Shown here: positions 1-7,557 of the stretch, in pieces
Numbering within the stretch: the stretch's first letter is position 1
Layout: each line of letters begins with the position of its first letter
From: Ventosimonas gracilis
GTDB taxonomy: Bacteria; Pseudomonadota; Gammaproteobacteria; Pseudomonadales; Pseudomonadaceae
Reading direction: 5' to 3'
Length of the DNA: 36,917 nt
NCBI RefSeq assembly: GCF_001580025.1
Contig: NZ_LSZO01000152.1
Span: 1 to 36,917, forward strand
Program-made: the position numbers and the translations under genes
Notes under the pieces: generated by a model
What the model saw: the letters and a program-made list of their open reading frames with translations, nothing else
Told to the model about the DNA's origin: nothing
Databases searched by the model: none

Positions 1-13
1 GCGTCCGTTTCAT
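1..13 (-). CDS. Start of the IS transposase (istA-like), first codons only
   Basis: The minus-strand ATG at 13-11 is followed by codons for K, R and T before the window ends. It is preceded at the right distance by GAGGAGG (complement of 20-26), one of the best ribosome-binding sites in the window. Its position about 75 bases inside the inferred IS end is where istA begins in IS21-type elements. Only four codons are visible, so the product is inferred from context alone. Confidence 0.4.
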
Positions 14-88
14 GACCACCTCCTCGGCGGTCAGTAAAACCGGACAGTTCATTTGCTACTGATGCGGACAGATTACTTATCACTGACA
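1..88 (-). mobile_element. Terminus of a probable IS21-family insertion sequence (partial)
   Basis: Read on the minus strand from 88 downward, the sequence begins TGTCAGTGATAAG and carries two copies of CTGTCCG (complement of 65-71 and 41-47, 24 bases apart). A strong GAGGAGG ribosome-binding site (complement of 20-26) and an ATG (complement of 11-13) follow. A TGT start, multiple short CTGTCC-type terminal repeats and an ORF beginning a few tens of bases inside the end fit the left end of IS21-family elements (established for the family). The rest of the element lies outside the window, so neither the opposite end nor a target duplication can be seen. Family assignment is inference. Confidence 0.55.
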
Positions 89-103
89 AAGAGGGGAAAA
101 CAA

Positions 104-133
104 CTGGCAAAACCTGTGCTTTTCTGCTATAAA
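104..133 (+). promoter_or_regulatory. Candidate sigma-70 promoter for rpsB-tsf
   Basis: TATAAA at 128-133 is preceded by TGC, an extended -10 context, and by CTGGCA at 104-109 with an 18-base spacer. It starts only 16 bases beyond the inferred IS end at 88, so the element inserted just upstream of the promoter without replacing it. Predicted transcription starts near 140, leaving a leader of about 150 nt. The -35 match is moderate, so the call rests mainly on the -10 and the position. Confidence 0.45.
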
Positions 134-138
134 GTGCA

Positions 139-289
139 CCGCTTTTGCGGCTCGCTCTTGGCGGTTGTATCAGCCAACTCAAACCACACATTCATCGACA
201 CGACTTTCTGGGTGCCGTGCATTTAACCAGTGCAAGGTGGAAAGCGGGATGGATGGAGGCCAAACCCAACCTTCTTAAGGAAGCATTAA
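139..289 (+). promoter_or_regulatory. rpsB leader (probable S2 autoregulatory 5' UTR)
   Basis: About 150 nt lie between the putative promoter and the rpsB ATG. The leader opens with a small CCGC-TTTT-GCGG hairpin (about 138-149) and ends with AAGGAA at 277-282, eight bases before the ATG. In gammaproteobacteria the rpsB leader is a known target for feedback repression by ribosomal protein S2. That this leader does the same is inference from length and position. I did not identify the conserved fold by alignment. Confidence 0.35.
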
Positions 290-1027
290 ATGTCTCAAGT
301 CAGCATGCGCGATATGCTCAAGGCCGGTGTGCACTTCGGCCACCAAACCCGTTACTGGAACCCGAAAATGGCGCGTTACATTTTCGGTGCGCGCAATAAA
401 ATCCACATTATCAACCTCGAACAAACCCTGCCGATGTTTAACGAAGCACTGCGCTTTGTGGAAAAACTCGCCGCAGGCAAAAACAAAATCCTCTTTGTCG
501 GCACCAAGCGTTCGGCCAGCAAACTGGTGACACAAGAAGCGCAGCGCTGTGGCATGCCCTATGTTGACCATCGCTGGCTGGGCGGCATGCTGACCAACTA
601 CAAAACCATTCGCGCCTCGATTAAGCGTCTGCGCGAACTGGAAGCCCAATCGCAAGACGGCACCTTCGACAAGCTGACCAAAAAAGAAGCACTGATGCGT
701 AGCCGCGACCTCGCCAAGCTGGAGCGCAGTCTCGGCGGTATCAAAGATATGGGCGGCCTGCCGGATGCGCTGTTTGTCATTGACGTGGAACACGAACGTA
801 TTGCCATTAGTGAAGCGGGCAAGCTCGGCATTCCAGTGATTGGTATTGTCGATACCAACAGCAGCCCGGACGGTATCGATTATGTGATTCCCGGTAACGA
901 CGATGCCATCCGTGCCATTTCGCTGTACCTGTCCGCTGCCGCTGATGCCGTGCTGCGCGGGCAGAACCGTGACGGCCAGGCGGATGAATTTATCGAAGAA
1001 GCGCCGCTGGAAGCCACTGCCGGCTAA
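290..1027 (+). CDS. rpsB: 30S ribosomal protein S2
   Basis: Product of 245 residues, the normal length for bacterial uS2. The N-terminus [20 protein letters not shown] is the family signature. Further in, residues of the type [18 protein letters not shown] and [14 protein letters not shown] are the usual S2 blocks. S2 sits between head and body of the small subunit and is among the last proteins to bind 16S rRNA. The start at 290 has AAGGAA upstream at good spacing, and no other in-frame start fits the signature. It is followed by tsf in the classic rpsB-tsf operon, with a hairpin between the two genes. Codon use is AAA- and GCC-rich like the rest of the core block. Nothing is unusual in the protein itself. 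Confidence 0.98.
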   Translation: MSQVSMRDMLKAGVHFGHQTRYWNPKMARYIFGARNKIHIINLEQTLPMFNEALRFVEKLAAGKNKILFVGTKRSASKLVTQEAQRCGMPYVDHRWLGGMLTNYKTIRASIKRLRELEAQSQDGTFDKLTKKEALMRSRDLAKLERSLGGIKDMGGLPDALFVIDVEHERIAISEAGKLGIPVIGIVDTNSSPDGIDYVIPGNDDAIRAISLYLSAAADAVLRGQNRDGQADEFIEEAPLEATAG

Positions 1028-1040
1028 TCCCTCTCCCCTA

Positions 1041-1066
1041 CCCTTCTTCCGCAAACGGGAGAAGGG
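1041..1066 (+). repeat. Intergenic hairpin between rpsB and tsf
   Basis: CCCTTCTTCC (1041-1050) pairs with GGGAGAAGGG (1057-1066), one G-U included, around a six-base loop, giving a 10-bp stem. No T-run follows, so it is not a standard intrinsic terminator. It is more likely a partial attenuator or an RNA-stability or processing element that lowers tsf relative to rpsB (inference). CTCTCCC-type sequence recurs nearby at about 1080 and again before ychF, which suggests a genome-wide intergenic repeat family. Confidence 0.5.
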
Positions 1067-1135
1067 AGATAAAAGAGCCTCTCCCATCCATAAGAGGGGC
1101 GCTACTTTTTAGACCCATTTTTGGAGGATTTACCT

Positions 1136-2005
1136 ATGGCAGAAGTCACTGCCGCACTGGTTAAGGAGCTGCGCGAGCGCACCGGCCAAGGCATGATGGA
1201 ATGCAAAAAAGCACTGGTTGCCGCAAACGGCGACATCGAAAAAGCCATTGATGACATGCGTGCATCGGGTGCGATTAAAGCAGCGAAAAAAGCCGGTAAT
1301 ATCGCTGCCGAAGGCGCAATTGCCGTCAAACTGGAAGCTAACGGCCAAAGCGCAACCATGATTGAAGTCAACTCGCAGACCGACTTCCTCGCATTGCAAG
1401 ATGATTTCAAACGCTTTGTCGCCGAAACCCTAGATGAAGCCGTTGCCAACAGCTTGACCGATGCCGCGCCGCTGATTGCAAGCCGCGAAAGCGCCCGTGA
1501 AGCGCTGGTTGCCAAATGCGGTGAAAACGTCAATATCCGCCGCTTGGTGCGAGTAGAAGGCGAAACGCTAGGCGCTTACCTGCACGGCCACCGCATTGGT
1601 GCGCTGGTTAGCCTTAAAGGCGGCAATGCCGAGCTTGCTCGCGATATTGCCATGCACGTTGCTGCCAGCAATCCGCAGTATTTGCAGCCTTCAGATGTGT
1701 CTGACGCCGCCATTGCCAAGGAAAAGGAAATTTTCTTAAGCCTTAACGCCGACAAAATCGCCGGCAAGCCGGAAAATATCGTCGAGAAAATGCTCGCCGG
1801 ACGCATTACCAAGTTCCTTGCCGAAAGCTGCCTTATCCAGCAAGCCTTTATTAAAGAACCGGAAATCAACATCGGCGATTTGGCGAAAAAAGCCGGCGCG
1901 CAAGTGCTCTCGTTTGTTCGCTTTGAAGTCGGCGAAGGTATCGACAAAGGCGAAACCGACTTTGCCGCCGAAGTCGCCGCCCAAGTGGCTGCGGCTAAGC
2001 AGTAA
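1136..2005 (+). CDS. tsf: Translation elongation factor Ts
   Basis: Guanine nucleotide exchange factor that regenerates EF-Tu-GTP. The start is the ATG at 1136, which gives the canonical MAEVTAALVKELRERTGQGM N-terminus and has GGAGG at 1123-1127. A TTG at 1121 would add five residues with no family support. The product is 289 residues, normal length. The N-terminal UBA-like module covers about residues 1-50. The TDFL sequence at 82-85 matches the conserved TDFV motif whose Asp and Phe contact EF-Tu near its magnesium site. Coiled-coil and dimerisation-type segments follow. It is the second gene of the rpsB operon and ends 18 bases before a strong terminator. Confidence 0.98.
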   Translation: MAEVTAALVKELRERTGQGMMECKKALVAANGDIEKAIDDMRASGAIKAAKKAGNIAAEGAIAVKLEANGQSATMIEVNSQTDFLALQDDFKRFVAETLDEAVANSLTDAAPLIASRESAREALVAKCGENVNIRRLVRVEGETLGAYLHGHRIGALVSLKGGNAELARDIAMHVAASNPQYLQPSDVSDAAIAKEKEIFLSLNADKIAGKPENIVEKMLAGRITKFLAESCLIQQAFIKEPEINIGDLAKKAGAQVLSFVRFEVGEGIDKGETDFAAEVAAQVAAAKQ

Positions 2006-2023
2006 GGTCTAAGCGCAACAAAC

Positions 2024-2058
2024 AGAGGCTGCCCGTTTTGCGGTGCGGCCTCTTTTTT
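2024..2058 (+). terminator. Intrinsic terminator after tsf
   Basis: AGAGGCTGCCCG (2024-2035) folds against GCGGTGCGGCCTCT (2040-2053) around a T-rich loop, followed by a run of T residues to 2058. Stem plus T-run is a textbook Rho-independent terminator and separates rpsB-tsf from pyrH. Because pyrH begins only 12 bases further on, readthrough or a promoter inside tsf must supply pyrH-frr transcripts. Confidence 0.8.
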
Positions 2059-2069
2059 CGAGGATAAAA

Positions 2070-2822
2070 ATGATGGCGCAACAGGCAGCCGGCAAGCAGG
2101 CACGTTATAAACGCATCCTGCTTAAACTCAGTGGTGAAGCACTGATGGGCACGGAAGACTTTGGCATCGACCCGAAAGTGCTCGACCGCATGGCGCTGGA
2201 AATCGGCCAACTGGTCGGCATCGGCGTGCAGGTGGGTTTGGTCATTGGCGGCGGCAATCTGTTTCGCGGCGCGGCGCTCTCGGCGGCCGGAATGGATCGC
2301 GTCACCGGCGACCATATGGGCATGCTCGCTACCGTGATGAACGCGCTCGCCATGCGTGATGCGCTGGAACGCTCGAATATCGCTGCGGTGGTGATGTCGG
2401 CCATTTCCATGCTGGGCGTGACCGAACATTACGACCGGCGCAAAGCCATGCGCCACTTAAACGGCGGCGAAGTGGTCATTTTTGCCGCCGGAACCGGCAA
2501 TCCATTCTTTACTACCGATTCCGCCGCCTGTTTGCGCGGGATCGAAGTCGGCGCACAAATTGTGCTTAAAGCGACCAAGGTCGATGGCGTATATACCGGA
2601 GACCCGATGAAAGACCCCAGCGCCGAAAAATACAGCCGCTTAACCTACGATGAAGTGCTCACGCGCAAACTCGGCGTAATGGATTTAACCGCCATTTGCC
2701 TGTGCCGCGACCACCATATGCCGCTTCGGGTCTTTAATATGAACAAACCCGGCGCGCTGCTCTCTGTATTATTGGAAGGCAACGAAGGCACATTGATAGA
2801 AGAGGAACACCCTGATGATTGA
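2070..2822 (+). CDS. pyrH: UMP kinase
   Basis: Phosphorylates UMP to UDP in pyrimidine nucleotide synthesis and belongs to the amino-acid-kinase fold, unlike eukaryotic UMP/CMP kinases. Two adjacent ATGs (2070, 2073) follow GAGGA at 2060-2064. I use 2070. A GTG at 2043 lies inside the terminator and is rejected. Characteristic blocks are [14 protein letters not shown] near the N-terminus, [26 protein letters not shown] and [13 protein letters not shown]. The predicted 250 residues are slightly longer than the usual 235-245 because of a short hydrophilic N-terminal extension. The end overlaps frr by eight bases, pointing to translational coupling. Confidence 0.97.
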   Translation: MMAQQAAGKQARYKRILLKLSGEALMGTEDFGIDPKVLDRMALEIGQLVGIGVQVGLVIGGGNLFRGAALSAAGMDRVTGDHMGMLATVMNALAMRDALERSNIAAVVMSAISMLGVTEHYDRRKAMRHLNGGEVVIFAAGTGNPFFTTDSAACLRGIEVGAQIVLKATKVDGVYTGDPMKDPSAEKYSRLTYDEVLTRKLGVMDLTAICLCRDHHMPLRVFNMNKPGALLSVLLEGNEGTLIEEEHPDD

Positions 2823-3372
2823 GACCATCAAACAAGAGGCCAGCGTGCGCATGGGCAAAACCCTGGAAGCACTGGAACACGCCTTTGCCCGCATCCGCAC
2901 CGGTCGCGCCAGCCCCGGCATTCTCGACGGCGTGATGGTTCCCGCTTACGGTGCGGAAACGCCGCTGCGCCAAGTCGCCAATGTGATTGTTGAAGATTCG
3001 CGCACACTGGCGCTGAATGTATTTGACCGCAGCCTGATTGGCGCGGTGGAAAAAGCCATTTTGACCTCGGACTTGGGACTTAACCCGGCAACCGCGGGTA
3101 CGACGATCCGCGTACCCATGCCCGCGCTAACCGAAGAAACGCGCAAAGGCTACAGCAAACAAGCACGTAGCGAGGCCGAACACGCCCGCGTGGCGCTGCG
3201 CAATATTCGCCGTGATGCGCTGGCACAGGTTAAAGAACTCGCCAAAGCCAAAGAGATTGGCGAAGATCAAGAACGCCGCGCGGAAGCCGAAATGCAAAAA
3301 CTGACCGACCGTTTTGTCGAAAGCGTAGAAAAAGCGCTGGCCGGCAAAGAACAAGACCTGATGGCCGTCTAA
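2815..3372 (+). CDS. frr: Ribosome recycling factor
   Basis: RRF acts with EF-G to split post-termination ribosomes. The 185 residues equal the family norm. [20 protein letters not shown] near residues 18-37 and the C-terminal [13 protein letters not shown] helix are typical of the three-helix bundle that mimics tRNA shape. The ATG at 2815 lies inside the last codons of pyrH. AGAAGAGGAAC just upstream provides the ribosome-binding site. uppS follows after six bases. The order pyrH-frr-uppS is the standard bacterial arrangement. Confidence 0.98.
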   Translation: MIETIKQEASVRMGKTLEALEHAFARIRTGRASPGILDGVMVPAYGAETPLRQVANVIVEDSRTLALNVFDRSLIGAVEKAILTSDLGLNPATAGTTIRVPMPALTEETRKGYSKQARSEAEHARVALRNIRRDALAQVKELAKAKEIGEDQERRAEAEMQKLTDRFVESVEKALAGKEQDLMAV

Positions 3373-3378
3373 TCCCGC

Positions 3379-4122
3379 ATGAGCAAAGCCGCGCCTGCAA
3401 CAGACCGTATACCGCAGCATATCGCCATTATCATGGACGGCAATAACCGCTGGGCCAAACAACGCCTGCTGCCCAGCATTGCCGGACACCGCGCCGGTAT
3501 GGAATCGGTGCGCGCGGTGGTGAAAAGCTGCGCCGAGGCGGGCGTTGGCGTACTGACCCTGTTTGCTTTTTCCAGTGAAAACTGGCAGCGCCCGCCGAGT
3601 GAAGTCAAAGCCTTGATGGGGCTGTTTTTATCCGCGCTGCACCGCGAAGTGGACAAGCTGGAAGAAAACGACATTAGGCTACGCATCATTGGCGAACGCT
3701 CGCGTTTTTCACAAAAACTGCAAGACGAAATGCAGCGCGCCGAAGCCAAATGCGCAAGCGGCCAGCGCCTGCTGCTGCAAATCGCCGCCAACTACGGTGG
3801 GCAGTGGGACATCACCCAAGCCGCGCAGAGGCTTGCACAGCAAGTTAAAGAGGGCAGACTGCAAGTGGCCGACATCACGCCAGCGCGTTTCCAGCAACAA
3901 CTGGCTACCGGCGATTTAGCGCCGCCGGATTTATGCATCCGCACCGGCGGCGAACGGCGCATCAGTAATTTTTTGCTATGGCAAATGGCCTACGCCGAAC
4001 TCTATTTCTCCGACCTGCTCTGGCCGGATTTTGGCAAGCAGGCCATGCAGCAAGCGCTGGCCTGCTACGCCCGCCGCGAACGGCGCTTTGGCCGCACCAG
4101 TGAACAGGTCGCAAACTTATGA
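3379..4122 (+). CDS. uppS: Undecaprenyl diphosphate synthase (cis-prenyltransferase)
   Basis: Adds eight isopentenyl units to farnesyl diphosphate to make the C55 lipid carrier used for peptidoglycan and O-antigen. Product of 247 residues, normal length. HIAIIMDGNNRWAKQR near the N-terminus holds the catalytic Asp at about residue 20. LFAFSSENWQRP and RTGGERRISNFLLWQMAYAE are the conserved substrate-binding blocks. It starts six bases after frr, and its last codons overlap the cdsA start by four bases (ATGA). With dxr close by, this operon couples isoprenoid supply and consumption. Confidence 0.98.
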   Translation: MSKAAPATDRIPQHIAIIMDGNNRWAKQRLLPSIAGHRAGMESVRAVVKSCAEAGVGVLTLFAFSSENWQRPPSEVKALMGLFLSALHREVDKLEENDIRLRIIGERSRFSQKLQDEMQRAEAKCASGQRLLLQIAANYGGQWDITQAAQRLAQQVKEGRLQVADITPARFQQQLATGDLAPPDLCIRTGGERRISNFLLWQMAYAELYFSDLLWPDFGKQAMQQALACYARRERRFGRTSEQVANL

Positions 4123-4958
4123 AGCAGCGCATCATTACCGGACTTATCTTGCTGCCACTGGCGTTTTGCGGATTTTTCTTGCTGGACGGCTGGCCGTTTG
4201 CGCTGTTTATAGGTCTGGTATGCATGCTGGCCGCCTTTGAATGGGCAAAGCTCGCTGGCATCAACAATGCCATCGGCCAAGGCATTTACGCCATGCTGGT
4301 GGTATTGCTGATGATGGGGCTGTACCTGCAACCTCATCTGTACGGTGTAGATAGCTGGCAATGGAGGCTGCCCATACTCATTGGCCTTATCTGGTGGCTT
4401 CTCGCCTTGCTGCTGGTACTGCTCTACCCAAGCAGCCGCGTACTGATAGGCGGAAAAATACAGCGCTTGCTGATAGGGCTGTTTATCCTGCTGCCGGCAT
4501 GGGTAGCACTGCTCGTGCTTAAAGGTCTTTCCGATAAAACCCATTTAATTGCTTGGCTGCTGGCACTGATTTGGCTGGCCGATAGCGGCGCTTATTTTGT
4601 CGGCCGCCGCTTTGGCAAACACAAACTGCTGCCCGCCGTTAGTCCGGGTAAAAGCTGGGAAGGACTGGCCGGCGGGATGCTGATTGCGCTATTGCCGGTC
4701 TTAGGCTATGGCCTTTATCTGCAGCTTTCCTTTGCCCTTATCGCAAGGGGCCTGCTGATAGCCGCTCTGCTAGTGCTGGTCTCCATCTTGGGCGATTTAA
4801 CCGAAAGCCTGTTTAAGCGCGAAGCGGGGGTTAAAGACAGCGGCAAGCTGCTGCCCGGCCACGGCGGTATTCTCGACCGTATCGACAGCTTAACCGCCGC
4901 CGCGCCAGTATTTATCTTCTTGATAATCTGGTTTGGCCCGAGCTTGTTCTACCCATGA
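4119..4958 (+). CDS. cdsA: Phosphatidate cytidylyltransferase (CDP-diacylglycerol synthase)
   Basis: Makes CDP-diacylglycerol from phosphatidate and CTP at the inner membrane, feeding all phospholipid synthesis. The 279-residue product is strongly hydrophobic with about eight membrane segments. The C-terminal signature runs from [20 protein letters not shown] to ILDRID, matching the CDP-diglyceride synthetase pattern including the K-D and H-G-G-x-x-D-R elements. It overlaps uppS by four bases. The stop at 4956-4958 is embedded in ATGA, which opens a five-codon micro-ORF leading to dxr. Confidence 0.97.
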   Translation: MKQRIITGLILLPLAFCGFFLLDGWPFALFIGLVCMLAAFEWAKLAGINNAIGQGIYAMLVVLLMMGLYLQPHLYGVDSWQWRLPILIGLIWWLLALLLVLLYPSSRVLIGGKIQRLLIGLFILLPAWVALLVLKGLSDKTHLIAWLLALIWLADSGAYFVGRRFGKHKLLPAVSPGKSWEGLAGGMLIALLPVLGYGLYLQLSFALIARGLLIAALLVLVSILGDLTESLFKREAGVKDSGKLLPGHGGILDRIDSLTAAAPVFIFLIIWFGPSLFYP

Positions 4959-4972
4959 ACCTGTTTTTCTAA
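4955..4972 (+). other. Five-codon micro-ORF MNLFF bridging cdsA and dxr
   Basis: ATG at 4955 overlaps the cdsA stop (ATGA), and its own TAA at 4970-4972 overlaps the dxr ATG (TAATG). A terminating cdsA ribosome could restart here and again at dxr. The peptide is too short to expect a function. The double overlap, together with the lack of a ribosome-binding site at dxr, suggests a coupling relay (inference). Confidence 0.35.
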
Positions 4973-6156
4973 TGCGCAAACAGCAAATCGCCATTTTGGG
5001 CGCGACCGGCTCCATTGGTCGCAGCACGCTGGATGTGCTGACAAGGCATCCTGAGCGCTATCAAGTGTTTGCGCTAAGTGGTTTTTCACGTCTAGACGAA
5101 CTCGCCAAGCTGTGCCTTAAGCACAGACCACGCCATGCCGTGGTCGCGAACGAGGCAGACGCACAAAGCCTTCGCCAGACCTTGCGCGAAGCGGGCATTG
5201 CTTGCGAAGTCGAAAGCGGCATGCAGGCGCTGCAAGACATGGCAAGCCAGCCTGCGGTCGATACGGTGATGGCCTCCATCGTCGGCGCGGCAGGGCTTTT
5301 GCCCACGCTCGCCGCCGTTAAAGCCGGTAAAAAAGTGCTGCTCGCCAATAAAGAAGCCTTGGTGATGTGCGGCGACTTGCTGATGCAAACACTCAGCGAA
5401 AGCGGCGCTACACTGCTGCCGATTGACAGCGAGCACAACGCCATCTTTCAGTGCCTGCCGCCCTCCCCCGCACGAAATCTGGCCGCGTGCGGGGTGCGCC
5501 GCATTCTTTTAACCGCTTCCGGCGGGCCGTTTTTGCATCTGCCGATCGAGCAACTGGCACAGGTCACACCCGAACAAGCCATTTGCCATCCCAACTGGTC
5601 GATGGGACGCAAAATCTCGGTGGATTCCGCCAGCATGATGAACAAGGGCCTGGAACTGATTGAAGCCTGTCACCTGTTTGCCGCAAAGCCCAGCCAAGTG
5701 GAAGTCGTTATCCACCCGCAGAGCGTGGTTCATTCGCTGGTGGACTATATCGACGGCTCGGTTCTCGCGCAGCTTGGCAACCCTGATATGCGTACACCGA
5801 TTGCCCAAGCGCTGGCTTTTCCCGAACGCATCGAATCCGGCGTTGCCGCGCTGGATTTATTGCAAATCAAAAGGCTCGACTTTTATCCGCCGGACAGCAC
5901 GCGCTTTCCCTGTCTTACCCTGGCGCGGCACGCCATTGAAGCGGGCGGCACGGCTCCAGCGCTACTTAACGGCGCCAATGAAGTCGCCGTTGAGGCGTTT
6001 TTGCGCGGGCGTATTGGCTTTACCGCAATTGCCACTATCATCGAGCAAGTGTTACAACATGAGCCTGCCTGCGCGGTAAAAGAGTTAGAAACCGTGCTGC
6101 AAGCCGATCAACGCGCCCGCCTGTGCGCGCAAAAGCAAATCGAGGGATTGCCATGA
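4972..6156 (+). CDS. dxr: 1-deoxy-D-xylulose 5-phosphate reductoisomerase
   Basis: Second enzyme of the MEP isoprenoid pathway, converting DXP to MEP with NADPH. I choose ATG 4972, giving [20 protein letters not shown] with the GATGSIG NADPH-binding loop. The upstream GTG at 4933 would run back into cdsA. No clear Shine-Dalgarno precedes the ATG; the micro-ORF at 4955-4972 may deliver ribosomes. Conserved blocks are [19 protein letters not shown] (metal-binding Asp and Glu), [19 protein letters not shown]-type and NKGLELIEA. Length of 394 residues is typical. The end overlaps the rseP start by four bases. Confidence 0.97.
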   Translation: MRKQQIAILGATGSIGRSTLDVLTRHPERYQVFALSGFSRLDELAKLCLKHRPRHAVVANEADAQSLRQTLREAGIACEVESGMQALQDMASQPAVDTVMASIVGAAGLLPTLAAVKAGKKVLLANKEALVMCGDLLMQTLSESGATLLPIDSEHNAIFQCLPPSPARNLAACGVRRILLTASGGPFLHLPIEQLAQVTPEQAICHPNWSMGRKISVDSASMMNKGLELIEACHLFAAKPSQVEVVIHPQSVVHSLVDYIDGSVLAQLGNPDMRTPIAQALAFPERIESGVAALDLLQIKRLDFYPPDSTRFPCLTLARHAIEAGGTAPALLNGANEVAVEAFLRGRIGFTAIATIIEQVLQHEPACAVKELETVLQADQRARLCAQKQIEGLP

Positions 6157-7514
6157 CTGGCGGTTTATATATGGTGCTTGGCCTGTTGGTTGCGCTGGGC
6201 ATCTTGATTACTTTTCATGAATTCGGCCATTTTTGGGTCGCGCGACGCTGTGGCGTTAAAGTGCTGCGCTTTTCCATAGGCTTCGGCCCACCACTGATAC
6301 GCTGGCACGATAAGCAAGGCACCGAATTTGTGATCGCCGCCCTGCCGCTGGGCGGCTACGTCAAAATGCTCGATGAGCGCGAAGGAAGCGTACCCGAAGG
6401 GCAATTAGAGCAAGCCTTTAACCGCAAATCGGTTAAACAGCGCATGGCCATAGTTGCCGCCGGACCGCTCGCCAATTTTCTGCTGGCGCTGGTGTTTTTC
6501 TGGATACTCGCCATGCTCGGCAGCACACAGGTGCGCCCGCTGATTGGCAGCGTCGAACCGGATAGCATCGCCGCCGCGGCAGGGCTTGCCGAAGGGCAGG
6601 AAATTACCGCTATCGACGGCCAGCCAACTTCGGGCTGGAATGCCGTACATATGGCGCTCATCCGCCGCTTGGGTGAAAGCGGCACGCTTGATGTGACCGT
6701 GCGCGAACCAGGCAGCACCCTCGAACAAACCCATGCACTGGCGCTGCAAAACTGGCAACGTGGCGTTGCCGAACCCGACCTGCTGGGCAGCCTTGGCCTT
6801 CACCCGTGGCGACCAACACTGCCGCCACTGCTCGCCCAACTTGACCCGCAAGGTCCTGCGCAAGCAGCAGGGCTACGCGAGGGTGACTTATTGCTCGAAC
6901 TTAACGGCGAACCCATCGAAAACTGGCAAACACTGGTCAAGCAGCTACGGCAAAAACCGGATGAACCAATAAGACTGGCCTTTGAGCGAGATGGCAAGCG
7001 CCAAGAACTTGGCTTGATACTGTCTTCGCGTACGCAAGGTTCAGTCACTACTGGCTACCTGGGCGCTGGGGTAGCCGCCCCCGTTTGGCCGGATAACATG
7101 CTGCGTACCTTAGGTTTTAACCCGCTTGAGGCGCTGCCCGAAGCGGTTAAAAGAACCTGGGCGATGAGCGCACTCACGCTCGATTCGCTGAAAAAGATGC
7201 TGCTTGGGCAGCTTTCGGTAAAAAACTTGAGTGGGCCGATAACCATTGCTAAAGTGGCGGGCACTTCGGCGCAGTCCGGGTTTGGCGATTTTTTGAATTT
7301 TCTCGCCTATTTAAGTATTAGCCTTGGGGTGTTGAATCTTTTACCCATACCGGTGCTGGATGGAGGACATTTGTTCTTCTACCTGACTGAATGGGTGCGT
7401 GGTCGTCCGGTTTCTGAGCGTATCCAGGGGCTTGGCATGCAAATCGGCATCGCCTTGGTGTTGGGGGTCATGCTATTGGCCGTTATTAACGATTTGGGAA
7501 GACTATTCGGTTAG
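6153..7514 (+). CDS. rseP: RIP zinc metalloprotease RseP
   Basis: Inner-membrane site-2 protease that cleaves anti-sigma factor RseA in the sigma-E envelope stress response and clears signal peptides. With start 6153 the zinc motif HEFGH lies at residues 22-26 in the first membrane segment. Two PDZ domains follow (about residues 115-200 and 205-290), each with a recognisable GL.EGD-type carboxylate loop. Near the C-terminus [12 protein letters not shown] contains the LDG motif that completes the zinc site. Length of 453 residues matches E. coli RseP (450). It overlaps dxr by four bases. Its placement directly before bamA ties envelope stress control to outer-membrane protein assembly. Confidence 0.97.
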   Translation: MTGGLYMVLGLLVALGILITFHEFGHFWVARRCGVKVLRFSIGFGPPLIRWHDKQGTEFVIAALPLGGYVKMLDEREGSVPEGQLEQAFNRKSVKQRMAIVAAGPLANFLLALVFFWILAMLGSTQVRPLIGSVEPDSIAAAAGLAEGQEITAIDGQPTSGWNAVHMALIRRLGESGTLDVTVREPGSTLEQTHALALQNWQRGVAEPDLLGSLGLHPWRPTLPPLLAQLDPQGPAQAAGLREGDLLLELNGEPIENWQTLVKQLRQKPDEPIRLAFERDGKRQELGLILSSRTQGSVTTGYLGAGVAAPVWPDNMLRTLGFNPLEALPEAVKRTWAMSALTLDSLKKMLLGQLSVKNLSGPITIAKVAGTSAQSGFGDFLNFLAYLSISLGVLNLLPIPVLDGGHLFFYLTEWVRGRPVSERIQGLGMQIGIALVLGVMLLAVINDLGRLFG

Positions 7515-7557
7515 TCGCATGACCAAAGAACATCCACCTGAAAACAACAGGGGCTTT

